Shown here piece by piece: positions 8,443-17,704 of a DNA stretch of 64,000 bases; the first letter of the stretch is position 1, and the number at the start of each line of letters is the position of its first letter. Both the position numbers and the translations under genes were made by a program. The notes beneath the pieces were generated by a model that did no database searches, was not told the origin of the DNA, and saw only the letters and a program-made list of their open reading frames with translations. The DNA is from Chitinophaga sp. 180180018-3 (GTDB lineage Bacteria; Bacteroidota; Bacteroidia; Chitinophagales; Chitinophagaceae): positions 1,798,001 to 1,862,000 of the forward strand of contig NZ_CP140772.1 of NCBI RefSeq assembly GCF_037893185.1, written 5' to 3'.

Positions 8443-10614
8443 ATGAAGCAATTTTTATTTTTCCTGACATGCGCCGTGGTATTGCTGGCAGCTTGTAAAA
8501 AAGATCATAAGGAAGCTGCCGCCCCGCTTACTGTTTCGGGATTTTTGCCCAACAGCGGTAACCCGGGCACGGTGGTGACTATACGAGGAACAGGATTCAG
8601 CAGTACGCTGGATGCAAATGAAGTATCATTCAATGGTGTAACCGCCAGGGTGATGAGTGCCAACGATACTGTACTGATTGTACAGGCGCCGGATAAGGGC
8701 ACTACAGGCCCGCTGACGGTAAAAAACGGAGAGCGTAAAGTACAGGCGGCTGCCTATACTTATCAGGCATTGAGCATACATGGTATATCACCTGCCAACG
8801 GACCGGAAGGAACCAATATTTATATTTCCGGTGCCGGCTTTGCCGGTACTAATGGTCCGGCTACGGTTACTGTTAACGGGCATTCCGCCATTATTTCCAA
8901 TTCGAACGATACCCTGCTGGTAGCTATTGTGCCTGCAGGGGCAGGAGCAGGGGCGGTAGAAGTAGCAGTTAATAATACCCATGCTGCCGGCCCGGTGTTT
9001 AATTTTCAGTCGATCACTGCTATCAAGCCTGTTAAAGGCGGCGCCGGCACCAAAGTGATAGTCACCGGTACCGGATTTGATCAGACGCTGGCAAATAACC
9101 TCGTGGCATTTAACGGAACCGCTGCAACAGTGCTGAGCGTAACCCCCACATCAATGGTGGTGATAGCGCCGGATAATGTAAGAACCGGCCCTGTTTCCCT
9201 GACCGTAAACGGCCAGAAAACGGCTGGTCCGGTGTTCACGCAGGTGCCTGCTCCTTCTATCAAAACAGTAGCACCGCTCAGTGGTCCTGTAGGCACTATG
9301 GTGACTGTACAGGGTGATAATTTCAGCGAACTGCCTGAAGAAGATTCTGCCTACATCAACGGTACTGCAGTTCGGCTCCTCAGTGTAGCTAAAAATCAAC
9401 TGACATTTACTGTACCCGCGGGTGCTACTACAGGAGCCATCAAAGTAGTGGTAAATGGTCAGCAGGTAACTGGTCCTCAGTACACCGTTCAGGCGTTGGG
9501 TATTTCACAACTATTGCCTGATAATGGTCTGGAAGGATCTGTTATCAGCATCAAGGGAACAGGATTTGATCTGTCGCCAGGCAATAATCATGTAAGTGTA
9601 AACGGTGTTGCATTAACAGTGAACACCGCAACAGATACCCTGCTCACAGTAACTATACCGAATGGTATTACCACTGGTGCAGTGAATATCACTACCGGCA
9701 GCCTCTCGGCTACAGGACCTGTTTTCCGCAGGGCAGGAGTAAGTACTTTCTATGCCGGCTATATGGTACAGAAAAACCCGCGTGGTATGGTGGTAGACAG
9801 CAAAGGCAACGTATACATCGGTAACCACGAGTTTATCTACAAGATTGCTCCGGATGGCACTGGTGGTGTGTTTGTAGGTAGCGTCAGAGGTAATGTGGAT
9901 GGTGTGGGTACGAATGCACAAATTGGTCTGGCTTACGGACTGGCTATCGATGCGCAGGATAATATCTACATGGCGGATGCTATATACAACAATATCCGCA
10001 AGATATCTCCGGCAGGCGTGGTCACTACGTTCTTCTCCAACCTCGATAATTCGCCACGGTATATGTCGATTGATGCCGCTGGTAATATTTACGTTGGTTC
10101 TGAATACAACGGTACTTACGTGATTAAAGCCGATGGTAGTCAGATTACGCAGGCCTCGAGGGGTGGATTCTCAACCGCCTTTACTTGCGCGAACGGCTAT
10201 GTGTACTGGTCTAATACAGACGGAAATCTGGTACTCCGTTATAACATGACTACCGGCCAGTCGGAATTCTTCGCGGGTATGTGGGGCCAGAACGGTTATG
10301 TAGACGGACCGAAAGGAACGGGTAAACTCGATGGGCCATCTTCATTAACGTATGATCCGTTAACAGGTATTATCTATGTGATAGATGCGAATAACTATTC
10401 TATCAGAACTATTTCTACCGTGGATGCCACTATTGGTACCATCACCGGGTCTGGAGGAACTTATCAATCCGGTCAAAGCGGATATAAAGACGGTACGTTG
10501 ACGGAAGCATTGTTCACCGTTGGACAAGGCTCTTCAATGGCGGTCGATAAACAGGGTAATATCTATGTAATAGAAGAATATCCTGGCAGGATACGGAAGA
10601 TCACCCTCAAGTAA
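8443..10614 (+). CDS. Lipoprotein with five IPT/TIG domains and an NHL-repeat propeller
   Basis: The 723-residue product has a lipobox (VLLAAC, Cys18) followed by five consecutive IPT/TIG immunoglobulin-like domains in about residues 28-430. Each opens with a P.sG..Gt.V.I.G..F pattern. From about residue 435 to the end there are NHL-type repeats (for example GMVVDSKGNVYIGN, GLAIDAQDNIYMAD, SMAVDKQGNIYVIEE), which should form a beta-propeller. Such proteins are outer-membrane anchored and probably bind glycans or proteins. The gene is the last of the operon and is followed by a terminator. A shorter relative lies at 17705, also downstream of a TonB-dependent system. Confidence 0.85.
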   Translation: MKQFLFFLTCAVVLLAACKKDHKEAAAPLTVSGFLPNSGNPGTVVTIRGTGFSSTLDANEVSFNGVTARVMSANDTVLIVQAPDKGTTGPLTVKNGERKVQAAAYTYQALSIHGISPANGPEGTNIYISGAGFAGTNGPATVTVNGHSAIISNSNDTLLVAIVPAGAGAGAVEVAVNNTHAAGPVFNFQSITAIKPVKGGAGTKVIVTGTGFDQTLANNLVAFNGTAATVLSVTPTSMVVIAPDNVRTGPVSLTVNGQKTAGPVFTQVPAPSIKTVAPLSGPVGTMVTVQGDNFSELPEEDSAYINGTAVRLLSVAKNQLTFTVPAGATTGAIKVVVNGQQVTGPQYTVQALGISQLLPDNGLEGSVISIKGTGFDLSPGNNHVSVNGVALTVNTATDTLLTVTIPNGITTGAVNITTGSLSATGPVFRRAGVSTFYAGYMVQKNPRGMVVDSKGNVYIGNHEFIYKIAPDGTGGVFVGSVRGNVDGVGTNAQIGLAYGLAIDAQDNIYMADAIYNNIRKISPAGVVTTFFSNLDNSPRYMSIDAAGNIYVGSEYNGTYVIKADGSQITQASRGGFSTAFTCANGYVYWSNTDGNLVLRYNMTTGQSEFFAGMWGQNGYVDGPKGTGKLDGPSSLTYDPLTGIIYVIDANNYSIRTISTVDATIGTITGSGGTYQSGQSGYKDGTLTEALFTVGQGSSMAVDKQGNIYVIEEYPGRIRKITLK

Positions 10615-10635
10615 ATGAGAATCCTATATGCGAAG

Positions 10636-10668
10636 AACCCGCTGATCATCTGGTCGGCGGGTTTTTTT
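10636..10668 (+). terminator. Rho-independent terminator of the fasciclin operon
   Basis: The stem pairs AACCCGC with GCGGG(TT) around a short loop and is followed by seven T residues (10662-10668). It lies 22 bp after the stop of the IPT-NHL gene and marks the end of the seven-gene operon. Confidence 0.85.
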
Positions 10669-10715
10669 ATACAGCCTGGTATACGGGATCTGCCTGATCC
10701 GGACAACATCCGCTT

Positions 10716-11297
10716 TTAGCGGTAAAAAACCGTAGAGAGCGCCACCAGCAATAGTCCGTAGTCCTTGAATTCTTCCCGCATTACCTGCAGTGATTTGCCC
10801 ATATGCTTTTCTACTGCTTTCACGGAAATGCCTAAACGCTGTGCAATTTCTTTATTAGACAGGTGATCCCGTCTGCTGAGGAGGAATACTTCCCGGCTGC
10901 GGGCTGTCAATTGATCCAATGCCAGTGCAAATCTTTTTTCCAGCAGCTTGTAGTCATAGGCATGCTCATTTTCTGCTGTTTTGGTAATAGGGAGATGTTG
11001 ATGATGTTGCTGATGTAATAGTGAATTACGTAATTCATTGAAGATGCGGTTGCGCAGGGCACTGTGAAGATAGGCACTGAAATTTTGTATGCCCGTGAGT
11101 GTTGCGCGTTTTTTATAGAGGGTGGTAAAAATGTCCTGTATCATGTCTTCCAGCAGGTGTGGCACAGGAAATTTTTTGTATGCATGGTTGTATAGTGTAG
11201 CGGCATAGCGCTGATACAAGGTTTCGAAGGCCTTGTTATCATTATTCGCCAGTAATGCTATTAATGCGTTATCCTCTAATGCAATATACTCCGTCAT
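10716..11297 (-). CDS. ECF-type RNA polymerase sigma-70 factor
   Basis: This is a 193-residue product from the ATG at 11297; a GTG nine bases upstream is less likely. Region sigma-2 covers about residues 15-85 (FETLYQRYAATLYNHAYKK, then DMIQDIF). Region sigma-4 covers about residues 122-180 and contains the helix-turn-helix LSNKEIAQRLGISVKAVEKH. Length and motifs fit the Bacteroidetes expansion family of ECF sigma factors that work with FecR-type anti-sigma proteins. It is divergent from fecR (159 bp apart), and should direct transcription of the fecR-susC-susD locus when FecR releases it. Confidence 0.93.
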   Translation of the reverse strand: MTEYIALEDNALIALLANNDNKAFETLYQRYAATLYNHAYKKFPVPHLLEDMIQDIFTTLYKKRATLTGIQNFSAYLHSALRNRIFNELRNSLLHQQHHQHLPITKTAENEHAYDYKLLEKRFALALDQLTARSREVFLLSRRDHLSNKEIAQRLGISVKAVEKHMGKSLQVMREEFKDYGLLLVALSTVFYR

Positions 11298-11404
11298 GCG
11301 TACCACTTATGCCGGTCTAATTTTGGTGTCCGGCCGCCATAAAGCGCAAAAGATATAAAAAATGGGTGGTTACCGGTAAAAAAACAGAAAATTAATTTCA
11401 AAAA

Positions 11405-11437
11405 GGGGTAGGGTGGGTGGAGAATGCGGTGTCTATA
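11405..11437 (+). promoter_or_regulatory. Possible ECF-dependent promoter of fecR
   Basis: A G-rich box (GGGGTAGGGTGGG at 11405-11417) is followed by CGGTGTCTATA at 11427-11437, about 20 bp before the fecR start. G-rich/GTCTA boxes of this sort are seen in front of fecR genes in Chitinophaga-like genomes. That it is the target of the adjacent ECF factor is inference. Confidence 0.35.
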
Positions 11438-11456
11438 CCAGCAGACAACCAAAATA

Positions 11457-12479
11457 ATGAGTGATCAACAACTGATTGGATTATTGGAAAAATACCTGCA
11501 GGGCCAATGTACGAAAGACGAACAAGCGGCGCTGGAATCCTGGTATGAAAACTACACAACCGCTCAAATGCCTGATAGTGGTGATGCACAGCCGGATTTG
11601 CCGCGCATGTACACCGATATTACAGATCGTTTAAAGCGGGAAGGAGCGTGGCAGGAAGACCCGGTAGCGGTGGTGCGTCGTACTTCGTTCAGATGGTGGA
11701 AGGTGGCTGCCGCCGCAGCGGTCGTACTGCTCGTGGCAGGTTCGGCGGTGTGGCTGTGGTTGCCCCGCGCCGACCGGCAGCTGGTGCTGGATACCCCCGA
11801 AGGCGTCCGGAAAAAGGTATTACTGGAAGACGGCACGCAGGTATGGCTCAATGTGGGTAGTCATCTCTCTTATCCCGCCAATATCGGCAGCAGCCATCGT
11901 GAGGTATACCTCCGTGGTGAGGCTTTTTTTGAGGTAGCCCAACAGGCAGCACATCCTTTTGTGATTCATACGCCTGATTTGAATGTGCAGGTACTGGGTA
12001 CCCGCTTCAATGTAAAAGCTTACGACGGAGAAGGCAGCATTGAAACCACGCTGGTAGAAGGTCGTGTGGCCGTGAGCCGCAATGGTAACAGCCTGGTACT
12101 GGAGCCCGGCGAAAAAGCCATCCTGAAAAAGAAAACATCGTTAACCAATGCCATGGCGACAAACGGACGTATGGTAGATTGGGGCGATGTATTACTCATC
12201 GTGGAAAAGGTAACACCGAATGTAAGCAGTCAGCAGGTGAGCGAACTGGTATGGATGGACAACCGCCTGGAGTTTAAGGATAAAACATTCCCGGAACTGG
12301 CGCAACTGATGAGCCGCTGGTACAACCGTAAAATTATATTAACAGATACCTTCCCGGCAGATTATAAATTCAAGGGCACTTTTAAGAAAGAAACTGTCAC
12401 TGACGTCCTGAAATTATTACAGGTAACAGCCGATTTTAATTATACGATAAAAGGAGATACTATTTACATACATCATTAG
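11457..12479 (+). CDS. FecR-type anti-sigma factor
   Basis: The ATG at 11457 (MSDQQLIGLLEKYLQG) is preferred to an upstream in-frame ATG at 11424, which lies inside the promoter-like region. The 340-residue product has a cytoplasmic sigma-binding N-terminus (about residues 1-78) and one membrane segment (about 80-102, rich in Ala and Val, ending VWLWLP). Periplasmic FecR (about 110-215) and DUF4974-like (about 255-338) domains follow. FecR proteins hold the ECF factor until an STN-domain TonB receptor is occupied. The downstream susC has such an STN domain, so the three genes form a full trans-envelope switch. Confidence 0.92.
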   Translation: MSDQQLIGLLEKYLQGQCTKDEQAALESWYENYTTAQMPDSGDAQPDLPRMYTDITDRLKREGAWQEDPVAVVRRTSFRWWKVAAAAAVVLLVAGSAVWLWLPRADRQLVLDTPEGVRKKVLLEDGTQVWLNVGSHLSYPANIGSSHREVYLRGEAFFEVAQQAAHPFVIHTPDLNVQVLGTRFNVKAYDGEGSIETTLVEGRVAVSRNGNSLVLEPGEKAILKKKTSLTNAMATNGRMVDWGDVLLIVEKVTPNVSSQQVSELVWMDNRLEFKDKTFPELAQLMSRWYNRKIILTDTFPADYKFKGTFKKETVTDVLKLLQVTADFNYTIKGDTIYIHH

Positions 12480-12506
12480 TCAACCAAATCACAAAACAGT
12501 AACACG

Positions 12507-12545
12507 ATGAAAAACAGTACGCCGATTCCACCAGAACCTGTATAA
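12507..12545 (+). other. Possible 12-codon leader peptide between fecR and susC
   Basis: An ATG at 12507 opens a 12-codon frame (MKNSTPIPPEPV) that stops at 12545. It lies 28 bp after fecR and 27 bp before a terminator-like hairpin, the arrangement of a leader peptide plus attenuator. There is no direct proof of translation. Confidence 0.25.
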
Positions 12546-12571
12546 ACACACTCTTTCCGCCAAAAAAAAGA

Positions 12572-12597
12572 GGGAAGTGTCGCCACACCTCCCTTTT
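12572..12597 (+). terminator. Terminator or attenuator hairpin upstream of susC
   Basis: GGGAAGTGT (12572-12580) pairs with ACACCTCCC (12585-12593) around the loop CGCC, with one A-C mismatch, and is followed by TTTT. It lies between fecR and susC. It could reduce read-through from fecR, or act as a conditional structure in the susC leader. Confidence 0.5.
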
Positions 12598-12676
12598 AAA
12601 AGCTAAACATGGAACGAAACAAGTAGTCCGTGCGGGATTTTTATTGTTTCAAATGTCTAACATTCAATTCAAATGT

Positions 12677-15600
12677 ATGAAAAAAACGCTGTGTTTAAAA
12701 ACAGCCCTTTCCAACTATTTAGTGAGAAAAACATTCTTGTGTATGAAGCTTTGCCTCATCCTCATTACGGCTTTCATCCTGCAGGCGCGTGCCGATGTGC
12801 ACTCGCAGAGCCGGTTTACGCTTAACAGCAAGCAAATGGCGCTGCATAAGCTGCTGGAGTGGGTGGAAACCAGGAGCGATTACCGTTTCCTGTACAACTA
12901 CAAAACCTTTCCGAAGGATGAAAAGGTGGATGTGAATTTCAAAGAAGCCACGCTGCCGGAAATCCTGGACCAGGTGCTGGCCAAAAACTTTCGCTACAAA
13001 ATGTTGGAAGGTGGACTGGTAGCTATCTCTGAAAGTACAGCAGATATAACGGTAACGGGTAAGGTAATGGCAGAAAATGGCCAGGAGCTACCTGGTGTAA
13101 ATGTGCAGTTGAAAGGTACCAGTAAAGGCACCGCTACGGATGTTGATGGTAATTTTAAAATGACCGTGCCGGAAAATGGTACCCTGGTGATTTCCTATCT
13201 CGGGTATGAAACCAAAGAAGTACCGGTAAAAGGAAATACCCGGTTAGTGATTAAGCTGAAGGCAGCGGAATCAGGCCTCAACGAGGTAGTGGTATTAGGT
13301 TACGGACAGAAACAAACCAAACAAAGTATTACCGGTGCGGTATCCAGCATACAAACAAAAGAGTTGAAACAAAGCCCTGTAGCTAACTTATCCAATGCCC
13401 TGGCGGGAAGGCTGCCGGGATTGATCACGGCGCAGCACTCCGGTCGCCCGGGTAGCGATGATGCGCAGTTGTTCATTCGTGGTATCAGCACTACCGGTGC
13501 CACTAACCCATTGGTGGTGATCGACGGGTTGCCCCGTGGCGACGCCAATATCGGGCAGTTGGACCCTAATGAAATAGAATCCGTTTCTATCCTGAAAGAT
13601 GCTTCCTCTACTGCATTGTATGGTATACAAGGTGCAAACGGTATTGTGCTGGTCACCACCAAACGCGGAAAGGATGGTCCTCCCAATATCCAGGTAAATA
13701 TGCAGTATGCGTTACAGCAGCCTACCAATTTTCCCCGCTTCCTCAGCGCTTATGAGTCAGGTGTACTGGAGAATGAAGCGGCTAAAAATGACGGCCTGCC
13801 GGCGGTATTTACCGACCAGGAATTAGAATATTATAAAACCGGCCTGAAACCATACGACTACCCCAATACCGACTGGTACCACGAAATGATCCGGAAAAAT
13901 TCACCACAGAAAACACTGAATATTAATATCGGTGGCGGATCCAAATATGTAAAATATTTTGTTTCCGGTTCTTACCTGCGCCAGGAGCCGATCTACAACC
14001 ACGCCAATGAAAACATCTACGGCATTAAATATAAATACGACCGTTTTAACTTCCGCTCTAACGTAGATATTACGCTGGATAAAAATACGGACCTGCAGGT
14101 GGACCTGGCATCACGCCTGGAAAACAGAACCAGTCCTTCCGGAGATCGTGGCAACAACGAATTTTTCTTCGTCGTGCTTTCACAAATGATCAATCGTCTG
14201 ACCCCAGTATTTAATCCCAATGGGAGCATTGCCTCCGGTACCATGCGGGAAGACTTCTATAATCCGTATGGACTGGTTACCCGCAACGGCTACCTCGACG
14301 CCTACTGGCATAGCACCAATGGTAGTGTGGCACTGACCCGTAAGCTGGATTTTATTACGCCCGGCCTGAAAGTCAGAGGACTCTTTACTTTCGAAAACTA
14401 CGGTGATATCAACTTTGCACTGGACCAGGAATTTGATTCCTGGCGTTATAAATCCACTCCCGGCGGTGATGGCACCTATACCCAACACCGCAAAGCTACC
14501 AGCTTACAGCGTTCTGGTTTTTCCAGCGGAGAAAGATATTACTACTATGACATGAAACTCATGTACGACCGGGATTTCGGTAAACATGCCGTCAGTGGTT
14601 TGTTCCTCTTTAACCGGAACTACCGCTCCCAGTCGGGCAACCTCCCACGGGTATACGAAGGTTATGTAGGAAGAATTGCCTATAACTATGCTACCAAATA
14701 TTACCTGGAATTCAACGCTGGTTACAATGGATCGGAAAACTTTCCTCCCCGCAGACGGTATGGATTTTTCCCGGCCATTTCTGCTGCCTGGGTGATCAGC
14801 CAGGAAAATTTTATGAAAAACCAGCAAGCATTCAGCTTCCTGAAAATGCGCTTCTCACATGGGTATGTAGGTAATGACCAGGTCAACGGAGGACGTTGGT
14901 TGTATTTATCTGACTACTCCCGCGGCAGTGGATTTACCTTTGGTAGCGTGGCTTCCGGCGTAGGAGGCTATTATGAAAACAGGATTGGTAATCCCGCCAT
15001 TACCTGGGAGAAAGCCGCTAAAACAGACCTTGGTATTGAAACCGGTTTCCTGAGAGATAAGCTGAAGTTTTCTGTAGACTTCTTTAATGAACTGCGTAAA
15101 GACATTCTCGTAGCAGCGCGTACGATTCCTGGATATATGGGTATCACGGCGGACCTGAACAGGAACATGGGACGTATTCAGAACAGAGGTATAGAAGCAG
15201 AACTGAACCTGAATGCCAACGCTGGCCAGGTAGGCCTGTTTGCAAAATTGAATTACCAGTTCGTGAAAAATAAGATCCTGGAACTGGATGAACCCAAGCT
15301 GGCCTATCCTTATCAAAGCCAGATAGGACTGCCTATTGGTTATGATCTGGGTTACGTGGCAGAAGGATTGTTCCAGAGCCAGGATGAAATCAATAAGAGC
15401 CCTAAACAAACCTTTGCCCCCTTGATTCCAGGTGATATCAAATACAAGGATCTCAACGGTGATGGCAAAATTGACGAGGCCGACAGAACGATGTTACCGA
15501 TGTTGAATGTGCCTACCGGTTATTTCGGCGCCACTTTCGGTATTGATTATAAAGGGATGGATGTGAGCGTATTGTTCCAGGGCGCTACGGGTGGTCGTCA

Positions 15601-16000
15601 GATTTTCTCTTCACAGCTCACCGCCAACTACCGCGAAAGTTATCGTCCGATTCATGAAGGCAGATGGACGCCGGAAAATGCCGCCAACGCTACTTTCCCG
15701 GCCCTGCACCTTTCTGAAAGCAATATGTCTAACAACTTTATCAGCTCTACCTACTGGATTAGAAAAACAGATTATGTGAAATTGAAGAATGCAGAAATAG
15801 GCTATCGTTTACCGGCTCATTTACTGAAAAGAGTGAAGATAAAGAGCGCCCGTATTTATGTGAATGGCATGAACCTGATTTCATGGGATCACGTAAAAGA
15901 CCTGGGTATAGATCCGGAATCCAATACCGGCGGACGTTGGGGCTGGCAGCCTTATCCGATTATGCGCATATATAATGCAGGTATTACCATCAATCTTTAA
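12677..16000 (+). CDS. SusC/RagA-family TonB-linked outer-membrane transporter with STN domain
   Basis: ATG 12677 (MKKTLCLK) is chosen; upstream in-frame ATGs give an odd N-terminus. The TTCAAATGT motif occurs twice just before it (12648 and 12668). The 1107-residue product has a signal peptide and an STN secretin/TonB short N-terminal domain (about residues 45-115). A carboxypeptidase-D-regulatory-like domain follows (about 118-205), then a plug starting with NEVVVLGYGQKQTKQSITG, and a beta-barrel. The STN domain marks it as the receptor that signals to FecR. It pairs with the SusD 19 bp downstream to import a glycan or similar oligomer. Confidence 0.95.
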   Translation: MKKTLCLKTALSNYLVRKTFLCMKLCLILITAFILQARADVHSQSRFTLNSKQMALHKLLEWVETRSDYRFLYNYKTFPKDEKVDVNFKEATLPEILDQVLAKNFRYKMLEGGLVAISESTADITVTGKVMAENGQELPGVNVQLKGTSKGTATDVDGNFKMTVPENGTLVISYLGYETKEVPVKGNTRLVIKLKAAESGLNEVVVLGYGQKQTKQSITGAVSSIQTKELKQSPVANLSNALAGRLPGLITAQHSGRPGSDDAQLFIRGISTTGATNPLVVIDGLPRGDANIGQLDPNEIESVSILKDASSTALYGIQGANGIVLVTTKRGKDGPPNIQVNMQYALQQPTNFPRFLSAYESGVLENEAAKNDGLPAVFTDQELEYYKTGLKPYDYPNTDWYHEMIRKNSPQKTLNINIGGGSKYVKYFVSGSYLRQEPIYNHANENIYGIKYKYDRFNFRSNVDITLDKNTDLQVDLASRLENRTSPSGDRGNNEFFFVVLSQMINRLTPVFNPNGSIASGTMREDFYNPYGLVTRNGYLDAYWHSTNGSVALTRKLDFITPGLKVRGLFTFENYGDINFALDQEFDSWRYKSTPGGDGTYTQHRKATSLQRSGFSSGERYYYYDMKLMYDRDFGKHAVSGLFLFNRNYRSQSGNLPRVYEGYVGRIAYNYATKYYLEFNAGYNGSENFPPRRRYGFFPAISAAWVISQENFMKNQQAFSFLKMRFSHGYVGNDQVNGGRWLYLSDYSRGSGFTFGSVASGVGGYYENRIGNPAITWEKAAKTDLGIETGFLRDKLKFSVDFFNELRKDILVAARTIPGYMGITADLNRNMGRIQNRGIEAELNLNANAGQVGLFAKLNYQFVKNKILELDEPKLAYPYQSQIGLPIGYDLGYVAEGLFQSQDEINKSPKQTFAPLIPGDIKYKDLNGDGKIDEADRTMLPMLNVPTGYFGATFGIDYKGMDVSVLFQGATGGRQIFSSQLTANYRESYRPIHEGRWTPENAANATFPALHLSESNMSNNFISSTYWIRKTDYVKLKNAEIGYRLPAHLLKRVKIKSARIYVNGMNLISWDHVKDLGIDPESNTGGRWGWQPYPIMRIYNAGITINL

Positions 16001-16019
16001 TCACGGTAGATAAATTATA

Positions 16020-17675
16020 ATGATGAAAAAGGTGTTATTTAAAACAGGGATTACTGCCGTAGTGATGCTGTGTGCAACTGCATGCAGTAAAAATTATCTC
16101 GACAGAAGGCCCAGTGACCTGATCACAGAGAAAGAGGTCTTTTCTAATATTGAAAATGCAGAAGGCTTTGTAAATGTGATTTACATGAGCTTGCCCAATA
16201 TGTTCAAACCTAATTCAGGATGGGGCACGGGCAGTGCAACGGATGAAACCAACCAGAGTATCGACAACTCCGCTTCTTACCCGGATGCAGGTAATTTCAA
16301 CACAGGGTCTATGAGTCCGTCGAATTTCCCCATGTCTGATTTATGGAACAGTTACTACGGAAAAATCCGCGCCTGCAATAAGTTCCTGGCGAACTATGAC
16401 CTGGTGCCTGTAGATCCCAATTATCCTGAACGCCGCGGCCGCCTTAAAGGAGAAGTGTTGCTGTTGCGTGGGTATTACTATTTTGAGTTGATGCGCATGT
16501 GGGGAGGACTGCCTTTGTTGCTGACAGAAAAGAGCCCGTTCGATGACCCGGCGAGTATTTATTATAAACGTAACAGCATTGACGAAGTGACTGCCAGTAT
16601 TCTGAAAGACTTGCAGGAAGCGAGTATGCTGTTACCGGTTACTTATGCCGACCGTCCCTCTAACTGGGGACGTGCCAGCAAAATGATTGCCATGGCGCTG
16701 GAAGGACGGGTACGCCTGTTTTATGCCAGCCCGTTGTTTAATCCCGCCAACGATGCCACCCGCTGGCAACAGGCGGCAGTAGCCTGCCGCGCTGCATTAG
16801 ACACGGCTATCACCAACGGCTATACGCTGAACGATAGCTATAGTGATATTTTTACGCAGTATTTCAATAAGGAAGTGATCTGGAGCCGCCCTGCGCCCGG
16901 TGCTTTCGGTGATGGCGGTATCGACCGCGAAATGAATCCGCGCAGTGCCAACGGTTATGGTAACGTTACCCCTTTACAGGAGCTGGTAGATGATTACGAA
17001 ATGAAAGCTACCGGTTTGCCGATTACCGATCCTAACTCCGGCTATATTGCACAACGCCCCTACGACGGAAGAGATCCCCGCTTTTACGCTACCATACTGT
17101 ATCCTGGCTGTACCTGGAAAGGGAAGGTATTGGATCCCAATGGTGCGGATGCGCCACGTTCCGGACAAATTTCTACCAACTACTGGCCGCGTAAATACCT
17201 ACTGCCTTCTGTGGACCTGTTTTCCGGTAGCGGTGGAAGCGACCGCAAATGGGTGCTGATCAGAACGGCAGAACTGTATCTCAACTACGCAGAAGCGCAG
17301 AATGAAGCGACCGGTCCGCAGGCAGATGTATACAATGCCCTGAACGCAGTGCGTGCCCGTGCAGGCATGCCTGCCTACAGCGGGGGCGATAAAACATCCC
17401 TGCGTGCTAAAATCCGCCATGAAAGAAGAATTGAGCTGGCGCTGGAAGATCATCGCTTCTGGGATGTTCGTCGCTGGAAAATAGCGGAGATAGTGGATAA
17501 TAAAGCCGTTCATGGCGTAGCGGTTTCCGGTAGCGGTAACATTACCTATACCTATCCCGTGATCGAAACCAGGGTATTTGATGCGAAGAAAAACTATTGG
17601 TTACCCATTCCGCAAAGCGAGATTGACAAGGTGAGTGGCAATAATCCCGGCTTTACCCAAAATCCGGGCTGGTAA
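16020..17675 (+). CDS. SusD/RagB-family nutrient-binding lipoprotein
   Basis: This is a 551-residue lipoprotein (lipobox LCATAC, Cys22) with the standard SusD N-terminus (NYLDRRPSDLITEKEVF) and TPR-like helices (RLKGEVLLLRGYYYFELMRM). The C-terminal signature includes RHERRIELALEDHRFWDVRRW and the ending LPIPQSEID. It sits on the cell surface as the lid of SusC and binds the substrate. It starts 19 bp after susC and is followed, 29 bp later, by an IPT-NHL lipoprotein gene. Several extended loops are rich in Ser, Gly and Asn. Confidence 0.96.
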   Translation: MMKKVLFKTGITAVVMLCATACSKNYLDRRPSDLITEKEVFSNIENAEGFVNVIYMSLPNMFKPNSGWGTGSATDETNQSIDNSASYPDAGNFNTGSMSPSNFPMSDLWNSYYGKIRACNKFLANYDLVPVDPNYPERRGRLKGEVLLLRGYYYFELMRMWGGLPLLLTEKSPFDDPASIYYKRNSIDEVTASILKDLQEASMLLPVTYADRPSNWGRASKMIAMALEGRVRLFYASPLFNPANDATRWQQAAVACRAALDTAITNGYTLNDSYSDIFTQYFNKEVIWSRPAPGAFGDGGIDREMNPRSANGYGNVTPLQELVDDYEMKATGLPITDPNSGYIAQRPYDGRDPRFYATILYPGCTWKGKVLDPNGADAPRSGQISTNYWPRKYLLPSVDLFSGSGGSDRKWVLIRTAELYLNYAEAQNEATGPQADVYNALNAVRARAGMPAYSGGDKTSLRAKIRHERRIELALEDHRFWDVRRWKIAEIVDNKAVHGVAVSGSGNITYTYPVIETRVFDAKKNYWLPIPQSEIDKVSGNNPGFTQNPGW

Positions 17676-17704
17676 CTGTAACTGTTTCACTTAAACAAGA
17701 ACGA

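Noticed and set aside
12644..12676. Upstream start for susC at 12644
   Set aside because: It would add residues before the clear MKK-type signal peptide start, so 12677 fits better.
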